A stretch of DNA of 64,000 bases, taken from Mumia quercus. Its GTDB lineage: Bacteria; Actinomycetota; Actinomycetes; Propionibacteriales; Nocardioidaceae. The DNA lies in contig NZ_JANZYO010000004.1 in assembly GCF_025506335.1 (NCBI RefSeq), positions 496,001 through 560,000 of the forward strand, in the 5' to 3' direction. Below the pieces are notes generated by a model that worked only from the letters and a program-made list of their open reading frames with translations, was not told where the DNA came from and did no database searches. Below are positions 16,563-25,173 of the stretch, in pieces; within the stretch, counting starts at the first letter, position 1, and every line of letters begins with the position of its first letter. A program made the position numbers and the translations under genes.

Positions 16563-17515
16563 GGCAGGAGCGCGTCCAGGTCGGGCTCGGACTTCAGCGT
16601 GTCGTACGTGACCGCGGCGGCGCCGAGGGTCTCCATCGACGCGCGGTCGAACTCCGAGCGGAAGACCGGCAGGACCATCTTGGCGCGGGTGGCCTCGTCG
16701 ATCTTGGTGTAGGTGCCGACGATGTCGCGCACCTCCTGGTCGTTCTCGCCGGCGTAGTCGAGCGACTTGTTCATCGCGCGGGTGAACCGCTCGACGACGT
16801 CCTTGTTCTCGGCGATGTACTGCTTGGTGGTGAAGTAGCCGGCGATGTCGAGCTGGGGCGACATCTCGACGTAGTTGTAGCTGACGACGCGGCCGCCGTC
16901 GGCGATCGCCTGCGACATGAAGGGCTCGAGGACCCAGATCGCGTCGACCTGCTTCTTGCTCAGCGCGGCAGGCGCGTCCGGGAACGGGACCTCGATGAAG
17001 TCGACGTCGTCGGGGTTGCCGCCGTCCTTCTCGATCGCGGCACGGACGGTGGTGTCGCCGATGTTCTTGAGGTTGTTGACGGAGACGGTCTTGCCCGTGA
17101 GGTCCTTGGCGGACTTGATCGGCGAGTCGGTCGGCACGATCACGGCGCCGAAGTCGGCGTCGGTCTGGCCGGAGGCCGACGTGCCGTTGGTGACGAACTC
17201 GACCGGGAGGCCCTGGTCGGCGGCCACCATCAGCGACATGACGTTCCCGAAGGCGAAGTCGAAGTCCCCGCTGACGACGCCGGGCACGGCAGCCGCACCG
17301 CCGGTCGTGGTGGTGATCTCGAGGTCGAGGCCCTCCTCCTCGAAGAAGCCCTTCTCCTTGCCGAGCCAGATCGGAGCGGTGTCGACGATGGGGATCACGC
17401 CGACCTTGATCTTGGTGTCGCCTTCGGCGTTGGTCTCCTCGGAGTCACCTCCGCCGCACGCGGCGACGAGGGTGAGAGCGGCAGCCGCGAGGACGGCTGT
17501 GGCGGTGCGACGCAT
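16559..17515 (-). CDS. ABC importer substrate-binding lipoprotein (NMT1/SsuA-like)
   Basis: A 318-residue lipoprotein: signal sequence with lipobox LVAAC (Cys about residue 20), then an Asp/Glu-rich linker and a periplasmic-binding fold of the NMT1/SsuA type (IKVGVIPIVDTAPIWLGKEK, GVVSGDFDFAFGN, LTGKTVSVNNLKNIGD). It should capture the substrate outside the membrane for the permease pair. Ligand is unknown; an aromatic keto- or hydroxy-acid fits the operon. Confidence 0.88.
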   Translation of the reverse strand: MRRTATAVLAAAALTLVAACGGGDSEETNAEGDTKIKVGVIPIVDTAPIWLGKEKGFFEEEGLDLEITTTTGGAAAVPGVVSGDFDFAFGNVMSLMVAADQGLPVEFVTNGTSASGQTDADFGAVIVPTDSPIKSAKDLTGKTVSVNNLKNIGDTTVRAAIEKDGGNPDDVDFIEVPFPDAPAALSKKQVDAIWVLEPFMSQAIADGGRVVSYNYVEMSPQLDIAGYFTTKQYIAENKDVVERFTRAMNKSLDYAGENDQEVRDIVGTYTKIDEATRAKMVLPVFRSEFDRASMETLGAAAVTYDTLKSEPDLDALLP

Positions 17516-17557
17516 GGTGGTTCTCCTAGCGCTCTTGCGGGGCGGGGGTTGCGGGGA

Positions 17558-19018
17558 TCAGAAGGGGTAGCTGGCTGGCTCGTCGCGCAGCGTGACCCAC
17601 CGGGTCTCGGTGAACGCCTCGATGTTGGCCTCGGCACCGCCGTGGCGGGAGCCGGTCCCGGACGCCTTCACCCCGCCGAAGGGGGCGTTGGCCTCGTCGT
17701 TGACCGTCTGGTCGTTGATGTGGACGATCCCGGTCGGGATGCGCGCCGCGACCTGCAGGCCGGCCGCCGCGTTGCTGGTGACGATGCCGAGGGACAGGCC
17801 GTAGCCGCTGGCGGAGGCGAGCTTGACCGCCTCGTCGACCGACGAGAACCGCACGACCGACGCGACCGGGCCGAAGACCTCCTCGGCGTACGCGGGGGCG
17901 TCCAGGGGCGAGTCCGCGAGGACCGTCGGGCGGTAGAAGAGGCCGTCGTACTCGCCGCCGGTGACCAGCCGCGCCCCTGCTTCGATGCTGCCGGTGACGA
18001 GCGCGTGGATCTTGTCGCGCTGGGCCTCGTCGATGATCGGGCCGAGGGCGACCTCGTCGGTCGCCGGGTTGCCGACGGGCAGGTGCGACGCCTTGTCGGC
18101 GAGCTTCGCGACGAAGTCGTCGTACAGGCTGTCGTGGACCAGGTGGCGGCCCACGGTCATGCAGATCTGGCCCTGGTGGAAGAACGCACCCCACGCTGCG
18201 AGGTTGACGGCCTTGTCGACGTCGGCGTCCTCCAGGACGACGAGAGCGGAGTTGCCGCCGAGCTCGAGGTGTGCCCGCTTGAGGTGCTTGCCGGCGGCCT
18301 CGCCGACCTTGCGGCCCGCCGCGGTCGAGCCGGTGAACGCGATGACCCGGACGTCCTCGTCGGTCGTGAGCGCCTCACCCACGTCCGCGCCGCCGGGGAG
18401 GACCTGGAGCACGCCGGCAGGCAGTCCGGCCTCCTCGAAGATCCGGGCGAGCACCACGCCGCCCGTGACGGCCGTACGCGGGTCCGGCTTGAGGATGACC
18501 GCGTTGCCGAGCGCGAGCGCGGGGGCGACGGCGCGGATGCCGAGGATGATCGGCACGTTGAACGGGGAGATCACCGCGACGACGCCGGCGGGCACGCGCT
18601 GGGTGAACGAGAGGCGCTGCTCCTCGGTCGCGAGGACCTGGCCGGTCGTGTGCGACGGGAGCGCGGCGGCCTCGTAGCACTCCTGAGCGCCGACCGACAG
18701 CGAGAACCCGGCCATGCCGGGGATCGCGCCGACCTCGCGGACGTTCCATCCCGTGATGGCGTCGGCGTGCGCGTGCCAGAGATCACCGGCACGCCGCAGC
18801 ACGGCGGCGCGCTCGCTGTGCGGGAGGGCCGCCCACTCGCGCTGGGCAGCGGTCGCGTGCGCGGCGGCGCGGCGGACATCGTCCGCGCTCGCCCTGCCGA
18901 CGCGGCCGAGCTCGTCACCGGTGGCTGGCTCGATGACCGGGTAGGTCTGCCCGTCGGACGGCTCGACCCACTCGCCTCCGAGGAAGATCTTGCCGGTCCA
19001 GATGGCGGGGTCGAGCAT
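17558..19018 (-). CDS. Aromatic (benzaldehyde-type) aldehyde dehydrogenase
   Basis: A 486-residue NAD(P)-dependent aldehyde dehydrogenase. The catalytic Cys is in HQGQICMTVGR and the general-base Glu in HLELGGNSALVV; the NAD site GSTAAGRKVGEAAG is intact. The GQICMTVGR form is common in benzaldehyde and vanillin dehydrogenases. It would oxidise the MdlC product to benzoate or 4-hydroxybenzoate, the PobA substrate. First gene of the six-gene operon; its promoter holds an IclR-type palindrome 40 nt upstream. Confidence 0.88.
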   Translation of the reverse strand: MLDPAIWTGKIFLGGEWVEPSDGQTYPVIEPATGDELGRVGRASADDVRRAAAHATAAQREWAALPHSERAAVLRRAGDLWHAHADAITGWNVREVGAIPGMAGFSLSVGAQECYEAAALPSHTTGQVLATEEQRLSFTQRVPAGVVAVISPFNVPIILGIRAVAPALALGNAVILKPDPRTAVTGGVVLARIFEEAGLPAGVLQVLPGGADVGEALTTDEDVRVIAFTGSTAAGRKVGEAAGKHLKRAHLELGGNSALVVLEDADVDKAVNLAAWGAFFHQGQICMTVGRHLVHDSLYDDFVAKLADKASHLPVGNPATDEVALGPIIDEAQRDKIHALVTGSIEAGARLVTGGEYDGLFYRPTVLADSPLDAPAYAEEVFGPVASVVRFSSVDEAVKLASASGYGLSLGIVTSNAAAGLQVAARIPTGIVHINDQTVNDEANAPFGGVKASGTGSRHGGAEANIEAFTETRWVTLRDEPASYPF

Positions 19019-19057
19019 GAGCGGCTGCCTCCTTGGTCGTGGTAGCGTTCACGAAGC

Positions 19058-19072
19058 GTTCGCATAGTGAAC
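19058..19072. promoter_or_regulatory. Putative IclR operator, aldehyde dehydrogenase/iclR intergenic region
   Basis: GTTCGCATAGTGAAC matches the pcaF promoter site at 14 of 15 bases. An extra GTTCAC half-site lies one helical turn away (19047). It sits 40 nt upstream of the aldehyde dehydrogenase start and about 110 nt upstream of the divergent iclR gene. Confidence 0.65.
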
Positions 19073-19181
19073 GTCTGTGCAATATCCGAACATACCGTGA
19101 CGCCCCTCACACGGCAACGGTGGGTTCGGCTTCCCTCAGGACGGTCCGCGAGGGCGCGTCGATCACGGATAAGGTGCGAGC

Positions 19182-19967
19182 GTGGCGATCACTGACGAGG
19201 GACGGCCGGTGGCGTCCGTGCAGTCGCTCCAACGAGGGCTGACCGTCATCCGCGCCTTCGACGCCGAGCACGCGCGCATGACGCTCTCGGAGGTGGCGAA
19301 GCAGACCGGCCTCACACGGGCGACGGCGAGGCGCTTCCTCCACACCCTTGTCGACCTCGGCTACACCGACACCGACGGCCGCGAGTTCTGGTTGCGACCG
19401 CGCGTGCTGGAGCTCGGGTACGCCTATCTGTCGAGCATCTCCCTGCCCGAGATCGCGACACCCCACCTCAAGAAGCTCACGGACCAGGTCAACGAGTCGT
19501 CCTCGGTGTCGGTGCTCGACGGCACCGAGATCGTGTACGTCGCGCGCGTCCCGACCCGCCGCCTGATGACCGTCGCGATCAGCGTGGGCACGCGCTTCCC
19601 GGCGTACGCCACCTCGATGGGGCGGGTGCTCCTCGCCGGTCTCGACCGTGCGGAGCGGAGCCGTGTGCTCGACGACAGCGAGCTGCAGGCGCTGACGCCG
19701 AGCACGACCACCTCGCGGGCCCGCCTCGACGAGATCCTCGACGCCGTCGCCGCGGACGGCTTCGCCCTGGTCGACCAGGAGCTGGAGGTCGGGCTGCGCT
19801 CGATCGCGGCGCCGATCCGCGATGCGCACGGCACGGTCATCGCCGCTGCGAACATCTCGATGAGCGCCACCCAGGGGACCGCCGACGAGGCACGCGACCG
19901 GCTGGTGCCGCCGCTGCTGGAGACAACGGCCCAGATCGGCCGTGACCTGCGGGTCAGCGCGCGCTGA
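19182..19967 (+). CDS. IclR-family regulator of the benzoylformate and pcaFIJ operons (probable)
   Basis: A 261-residue IclR protein with GTG start. The winged HTH covers VQSLQRGLTVIRAFDAEHA and KQTGLTRATARRFLHTLVDL; the effector domain has FPAYATSMGRVLLAGL and ends QEGTADEARDRL-like. This variant (VQSLQRGL, LTRATARRF) is close to the PcaR/PobR/CatR group. It is divergent from the aldehyde dehydrogenase operon, and the shared palindrome GTTCGCAYAGTGAAC suggests control of that operon and of pcaFIJ. Confidence 0.88.
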   Translation: MAITDEGRPVASVQSLQRGLTVIRAFDAEHARMTLSEVAKQTGLTRATARRFLHTLVDLGYTDTDGREFWLRPRVLELGYAYLSSISLPEIATPHLKKLTDQVNESSSVSVLDGTEIVYVARVPTRRLMTVAISVGTRFPAYATSMGRVLLAGLDRAERSRVLDDSELQALTPSTTTSRARLDEILDAVAADGFALVDQELEVGLRSIAAPIRDAHGTVIAAANISMSATQGTADEARDRLVPPLLETTAQIGRDLRVSAR

Positions 19968-20033
19968 GGCGGTCTCGCCAGGCCCTCCTCGACCCCTCGG
20001 TGACCTAGGCTTGCGCCGACCCGAGGAGGTCAC

Positions 20034-22505
20034 GTGGTGGAGCCCCCGCTCGCGTGGCGCCGCGCCCGCGCCCACGCCTGGCTGCTGGTTGCCCTCGCCA
20101 CGACGGCGACGGTGTTCGCGGTCCTCGTGGTCGGCCTCTCCTCGAGCAGCGCCGAGCAGGTCGAGGCGGAGGTCGCACGCGCCCTCTCCGACCCGCCGCC
20201 GCGCGGTGCCGCCCTGCGGGTGTCGGCGACGACGCGCCTCACCGACGAGGTCGACGCCGCTGCTGGCGTCGTCGAGCAGGCGCGGGAGGCCGGGCTGGAC
20301 GTCACCGCCGGGACGCGGTCCGACGGCATCGAGGCGGGCGCGCGCACGTACGTGGTCGCCGACTACCCCGACCTCTCCCGGCTCGCGAGCCTGAGCAGCG
20401 GTCGCTGGGGAGCAGCCGACGACGAGGCCACGCTGCCCGTCGCCGCAGCCGAGCGCCTCGGCGTCGGGGTCGATGACCGACTCGACCTGGGCGCGACCGA
20501 GGTCGTCGTGGTGGGCACCTGGACGCCCGACGACCCCGCAGACCCGCGCTGGTTCGCCGACCCGGCGGTGGCCTCCGGGGCCGACTCCGGGAACGTCGGA
20601 CCGGTGGTCGTGACGGCGACGACCCTCGAGCGACTCCCGGACTTCCGGACGTCGTCGTGGGTCCTGACCGTGCCGACCTCGCCGCGTCCCGACCTCGAGG
20701 CGCTGGCGACTGCGCTCCCGTCGCTCGTCCAGGCCGCGGACGACAGCCGGGTCACGCTCGAGGGTGGCCTCGGCGACCGCGTCCACGCGGTTGCCCGAGC
20801 AGAGGCCGCATCCTCGGCCGTCGCGAAGGTCGCGCTCGTGCTGGTCGGCGCCGTCGGTGCGCTGGTGCTGTGGCACGTCGCGGGCGCGCTGCGTGCCGCC
20901 CGGCGCAGCGAGGCGACGATCCTCGCCGCGCGGGGCGCCTCGCGCGCGCAGGTCCTGGTGTGGCATGGGGCGGACGCCGCCCTCGCCGGCCTCGTCGGAG
21001 CCTCGGTCGGAGTCGCTGTGACCGTGGCCGTGACCGGTACCCCCGCTCCGTACGCGCTCGTCCTCGCGTTGGCCCTCCCGGTCCTGGTCGCGCTGGTGCG
21101 GGCGTGGTCGCCGCCGACGTTGCGGCGCCGTACGGGACCACCGCCGGCGGGGACGGTCGCTGTGGCGCTGCTCCTGGCCGGCGCCGGCGTGATCCTGGCC
21201 GCGCGCACGGCCTGGCTGGGTGACGTCGTCGTAGTCTCTCCATCCGGCGAGGTACGGGTGGACGCGCTGACCGCCCTCGCACCGACGCTGCTCCTGATCG
21301 CCGCTGCCGTGCTCGTCGCCGCCGTCGCGCGCCCCCTCCTCGGGGCGGCCGCACGGTTCGTCGCGCGGCGAGACGACGGCCTCGCGCTGGTCCTCGGGCT
21401 GCGGCGGGCGGAGCGTCGTACGCGCGCGACAGCCGCCTCGTCGACGCTGGTTGCGCTCGTCGTCGGCACGGCGGTGGCCTCCGCCGTGGCCTCGGCATCT
21501 GCCGCGGCGCTCGTCGAGCAGACCCGGGCCAGCGCCGCTGGTGGCGACGTCCGCGTCTCGTTCGCCGTCGCGCCTCTGGTCGACGACCAGAACCCTCAGG
21601 TCGACCTACGGCCCTACGAGGACCTGCCAGGCGTGGAGCGCGTCCGAGCCGCCGTCGACGCGCCCGCGCGCATCGCCGACCTCCCGACGAGGCTGCTCGC
21701 GGTCGACGGTGGCGACGGCGCGGGCGACAGCAGCGGCGGGGAGGTGGCGGTCGCGATGACCTCGGGCCTGGCCGCCGACCTCGACGTCGAGGTCGGCGAC
21801 ACCATCGAGGTCCTCGTCCCCGCAGCCACCGCGACGTTCCCTGGTGTCGTGCGGCGGGTGTCTCGGTCGTTGCCCGGTCTCCCCGGCGCCGAAGGTCTGG
21901 TTGCCGACCGGGAGGCCGTCCAGGCCTCGCTCTCGTCGTCCGAGCGCGAGCTCGCCGTCAACACCTTGCTCGTCTCGAGCGCCGACCCGGCATCGACTGC
22001 CGAGGCCGTGCCCGCCGCCTCCGACCGTCCCGTCGCGGCCGTGACCGCACAGGGCGACTCCGGTGCGGTGTCGCCGCAGGTCGTGAGCGAGTCGTGGCGG
22101 TGGGCGGCGGTGGGCGTCGCCCTGCTCGGCGCGATCGGTCTCGCCGCCCTCGCGCTGGGCAGCTCCGGCGCCGACCGTCGGGAGTCGGCGGTCCTGCGGG
22201 CGCTCGGGGCGGGACGCGTGCTGCGACGGCGCGCGCGACGCGACGAGCGGGTCGCCGGTCTCGTCCTCGGCGTCGCCGCCGGGCTGGCCGGCGCCGCCGC
22301 GCTGACGGCGTCCGTGGTCCCGACGCTCTCGCGCGCGCTCGTCCCGGACGGGGCCCCCGACGTCGGACGTACGAGCGCGGTGGACGTGCCCGTCCTGGTG
22401 GTCGCGCTCGGGGTGTTCGCGGTCGTCTCGCTCGCCGCCGGTGCCGTGGTCTCTCGCGTCCACGACCGTCGGGCCGACGCCACGCTGCGCGAGGAGGACG
22501 TATGA
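20034..22505 (+). CDS. FtsX-like ABC permease 1
   Basis: An 823-residue membrane protein with GTG start and RBS GAGGAGG. An N-terminal helix (WLLVALATTATVFAVLVVGL) precedes a large extracellular region; helices then recur near residues 265-400 and 420-460 (ALTALAPTLLLIAAAVLVAA), followed by a second extracellular part and a final helix cluster near 690-800. This two-repeat FtsX layout is that of MacB/LolC-like systems, which work mechanically at the membrane and do not form an import channel. It overlaps the next permease by 4 nt. Confidence 0.82.
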   Translation: MVEPPLAWRRARAHAWLLVALATTATVFAVLVVGLSSSSAEQVEAEVARALSDPPPRGAALRVSATTRLTDEVDAAAGVVEQAREAGLDVTAGTRSDGIEAGARTYVVADYPDLSRLASLSSGRWGAADDEATLPVAAAERLGVGVDDRLDLGATEVVVVGTWTPDDPADPRWFADPAVASGADSGNVGPVVVTATTLERLPDFRTSSWVLTVPTSPRPDLEALATALPSLVQAADDSRVTLEGGLGDRVHAVARAEAASSAVAKVALVLVGAVGALVLWHVAGALRAARRSEATILAARGASRAQVLVWHGADAALAGLVGASVGVAVTVAVTGTPAPYALVLALALPVLVALVRAWSPPTLRRRTGPPPAGTVAVALLLAGAGVILAARTAWLGDVVVVSPSGEVRVDALTALAPTLLLIAAAVLVAAVARPLLGAAARFVARRDDGLALVLGLRRAERRTRATAASSTLVALVVGTAVASAVASASAAALVEQTRASAAGGDVRVSFAVAPLVDDQNPQVDLRPYEDLPGVERVRAAVDAPARIADLPTRLLAVDGGDGAGDSSGGEVAVAMTSGLAADLDVEVGDTIEVLVPAATATFPGVVRRVSRSLPGLPGAEGLVADREAVQASLSSSERELAVNTLLVSSADPASTAEAVPAASDRPVAAVTAQGDSGAVSPQVVSESWRWAAVGVALLGAIGLAALALGSSGADRRESAVLRALGAGRVLRRRARRDERVAGLVLGVAAGLAGAAALTASVVPTLSRALVPDGAPDVGRTSAVDVPVLVVALGVFAVVSLAAGAVVSRVHDRRADATLREEDV

Positions 22506-25168
22506 GCGGACGGATAGGCCTGGGGCGACTGCTCCTCCGCTACCTCGTCGCGATGCGTGGGGTTCTCGGCCTGGTCGCCGCGGTCGTCGCCGCCCTCGCC
22601 TTCGTCGTGTCCGTCGCGCCGGCCGCGCTCGAGAGCTTCCTCACCGACACCCAGCGCCACTCTGTGGAAGCAGCGGCGCCAGGCTCGCTCGACCTGGTCA
22701 CAGAGCAACGGCTGAGCCCGCCTCCGGCCGTCGTCGACGACGACTGGGCCCTGCTCCGCGACCGGCTCGCGCAGGCGCGCGAGGAGATGCCGGCCCGTCT
22801 GCGTGAGTTTGCTGCACCCGCGATGTTCACGGTGACCGTGGCGCCCCGGCAGGTCGCCGGCGCCCCGCCCGGTGCCCCGCAGCTGCCGAACTCCGTCCTC
22901 AACCTCAGCGCCAGCCCCGACCTGCAGCCGCACGTCACCCTGCGGGAGGGCACGCTCCCACGAGCGGCCACGGATGCGGGTTCGACGGCCGAGATCGTGC
23001 TGTCGCGTGAGACGGCCGAAGAGATGCGGTGGCCGGTGGGCGAGGCGCGCGGGCTCGCCGCTCCGGGCCAGCCCGAGCGCCGCTACCGGCTCAGCGGCAC
23101 GTACGAGGCGCGCGATCCTGACGGTCCGTTCTGGCGCCAGACCTCGGGCGCGGTCGGTCCCGTCATCACCGACGACGGCAAGACCCGCACGGTCACCGCG
23201 ACGGCGTGGGTGTCGGCGGAGAACCTCGACGCGCTCGCGCCCGTAGGCCCGTCGGACACCCGGCTCACGCTCTGGTACCCCCTCGCCCCGCAGAGCCTGA
23301 CCTCCGCCGACGCCGCCCCGGTCATCGACGAGCTGTCCGAGCTCACCCGCACCTCGGTCGAGGTGATCCCCGAGTACGAGGTGGTGCTCGACGGCATGGG
23401 CATCCAGCGGGTGCCTGCCGCCCGCGCCAGCTTCTCCACCCAGCTCACCGGCCTGCTGCGCGAGACGCAGGTGACCGCAGGGTCGCTGACGTCGCTCACC
23501 GCGCTGCTCGCGTCCGGGCCCGCGGCGGCCGCCCTCTGCGTGCTGGTCCTCGCGACCGGGCTGGTGCGTGCCCGCAGCGGCACGCTGCTCGTGCTCACCC
23601 GTGCCCGCGGCGCGTCGAGGGGACAGGTGGCCTGCGCGGCGGCGGTCGTCGGGCTGCTCGTCGGGATCCCTGCGGCTGCGCTCGGCGCCGGCGTGGCCGC
23701 TGCCGTCGCACCCCCGTACGGGACCCCGCCCTGGTGGCTCGTCGCGTGCTGCGGGCTGCTCCCCGTCGTCACGGCCGTGCTGGCCGCGACGGACAACGGA
23801 CCGCGCCGTGTCCCCCGGTGGGCGGTCGAGCTCGCCGTCGTCGCCCTGGCGGTCGCCGCGCTGGTCGCCGTCGCGCAACGCGGTCTCGGCGACCCGACCG
23901 CTGGTCTCGACCCCTTCCTGGTCGCCGCCCCCGTCCTCGTCTGCCTGGCGGGTGCGGTGCTCGCGCGGAGGCTCCTCCCCGTCGTGGCGCGTCGGGTCGC
24001 GGCGGTGCAGCGGCGGCGGACCGGGCTCGTCGGCCTCCTGGGTGCGTCACGGTCGCGCGCCGACCGCGTCTCCCCGGCGGCGGTCGTCGCGCTCGTCGCC
24101 GCGCTCGGCGTCACCACGTTCGCCGGGTGCGTGGTCGCCACCTTGGACGCGGGCCGCGCGTCGACCGCGACGGCCACCGCCGGAGCCGATCTGCGTGTCT
24201 CGGGCACGTCTCTCGACGCCGCCGCGGTCGACTCCCTCGCCGCGCTGCCCGGCGTCCGCGCGACCGCGCCGCTCGGCGACGGGGCCCGCGTCGACGTGGC
24301 GACCGTCAGCTCCACCTACGCGACACGCGTGCTCGCCGATGCGTCCGCCCTCGCCGAGGCCCAGGGCGACGGCGCCGGTTCCCTGCCGGGACTCAGCCGG
24401 CTCTCGTCGCGCGAGGACGACCGCGTCCCGGTGATCGTCTCGCCGGACGTGGCCGAAGCCCTCGGCGGTGAGCGCGACATCGAGGTCGACGGGGTCGAGT
24501 CGCGGGTCGTCGGCGTGGGGCCGGGCGTCCTCCCGGGCGTGCCCGTACGGCAGTGGCTGCTCGCCGACCCGGCCGCGCTGGGCGACGACGCGCCGTCGTA
24601 CGCACCGGTGGTGAGCGTGCTGGTCGGGCTGGATGATCCCGCCTCCCCGTCACTGGTGCGTCGCGTCGAGGAGCAGTTCCCCGGTGCGGCCGTCACGACG
24701 CCGCAGCACGAGGCGCGTGTCCTCGACGCGGACCCCGTCGTCTCCGGCGTACGGGCGGTAGCGTGGTCCGCCGCAGCAGGCTCAGCCGTGCTCGTGGCTG
24801 CCACCGTCGTGCTCGCGCTGATCGCCGGCGCGGGGTCGCGTACGCGTGACCTCGCTGTGGTCCGCGCGCTCGGTCTGCCGCTGCGCCGCGCGAGCGGCCT
24901 CCCGCTCTGGGAGGTCGGCCTGCTGGTCGCGGTAGCCGGGGCGGTGGGCCTCGCCGTCGGCGCCGCGCTGCCGCTGACCGTGCTCGAGGCGGTCGACCTG
25001 CGGCCGTTCACCAGCGGCGACGACCAACCGGCGACGACCTTCCCGCTGCTGTGGGGAGTCGGCGTCGTCGCCTGCATGGCGGTCGTGACGGTCCTCGGGG
25101 CTCTGCTCGCGGCCCTCGGCCCGTCGCGCCGCGAGCTCACCACCGCGCTCAGGATGATGGAGGAGTGA
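22502..25168 (+). CDS. FtsX-like ABC permease 2
   Basis: An 888-residue partner permease with the same design: N-terminal helix (VLGLVAAVVAALAFVVSV), a long extracellular domain, FtsX helix groups around residues 325-480 and a C-terminal group around 760-885 ending with the short TALRMMEE tail. The ATG overlaps the first permease stop and an ATPase gene begins 5 nt after this stop. Two different large permeases suggest a heterodimeric complex. Substrate is unknown. Confidence 0.82.
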   Translation: MSGRIGLGRLLLRYLVAMRGVLGLVAAVVAALAFVVSVAPAALESFLTDTQRHSVEAAAPGSLDLVTEQRLSPPPAVVDDDWALLRDRLAQAREEMPARLREFAAPAMFTVTVAPRQVAGAPPGAPQLPNSVLNLSASPDLQPHVTLREGTLPRAATDAGSTAEIVLSRETAEEMRWPVGEARGLAAPGQPERRYRLSGTYEARDPDGPFWRQTSGAVGPVITDDGKTRTVTATAWVSAENLDALAPVGPSDTRLTLWYPLAPQSLTSADAAPVIDELSELTRTSVEVIPEYEVVLDGMGIQRVPAARASFSTQLTGLLRETQVTAGSLTSLTALLASGPAAAALCVLVLATGLVRARSGTLLVLTRARGASRGQVACAAAVVGLLVGIPAAALGAGVAAAVAPPYGTPPWWLVACCGLLPVVTAVLAATDNGPRRVPRWAVELAVVALAVAALVAVAQRGLGDPTAGLDPFLVAAPVLVCLAGAVLARRLLPVVARRVAAVQRRRTGLVGLLGASRSRADRVSPAAVVALVAALGVTTFAGCVVATLDAGRASTATATAGADLRVSGTSLDAAAVDSLAALPGVRATAPLGDGARVDVATVSSTYATRVLADASALAEAQGDGAGSLPGLSRLSSREDDRVPVIVSPDVAEALGGERDIEVDGVESRVVGVGPGVLPGVPVRQWLLADPAALGDDAPSYAPVVSVLVGLDDPASPSLVRRVEEQFPGAAVTTPQHEARVLDADPVVSGVRAVAWSAAAGSAVLVAATVVLALIAGAGSRTRDLAVVRALGLPLRRASGLPLWEVGLLVAVAGAVGLAVGAALPLTVLEAVDLRPFTSGDDQPATTFPLLWGVGVVACMAVVTVLGALLAALGPSRRELTTALRMMEE

Positions 25169-25173
25169 TCGAC

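Noticed and set aside
16517-19045. 842-codon plus-strand ORF
   Set aside because: It is the antisense shadow of the binding protein and aldehyde dehydrogenase genes; composition is low-complexity (VDDVLVLGDV-like) and no motif is present.
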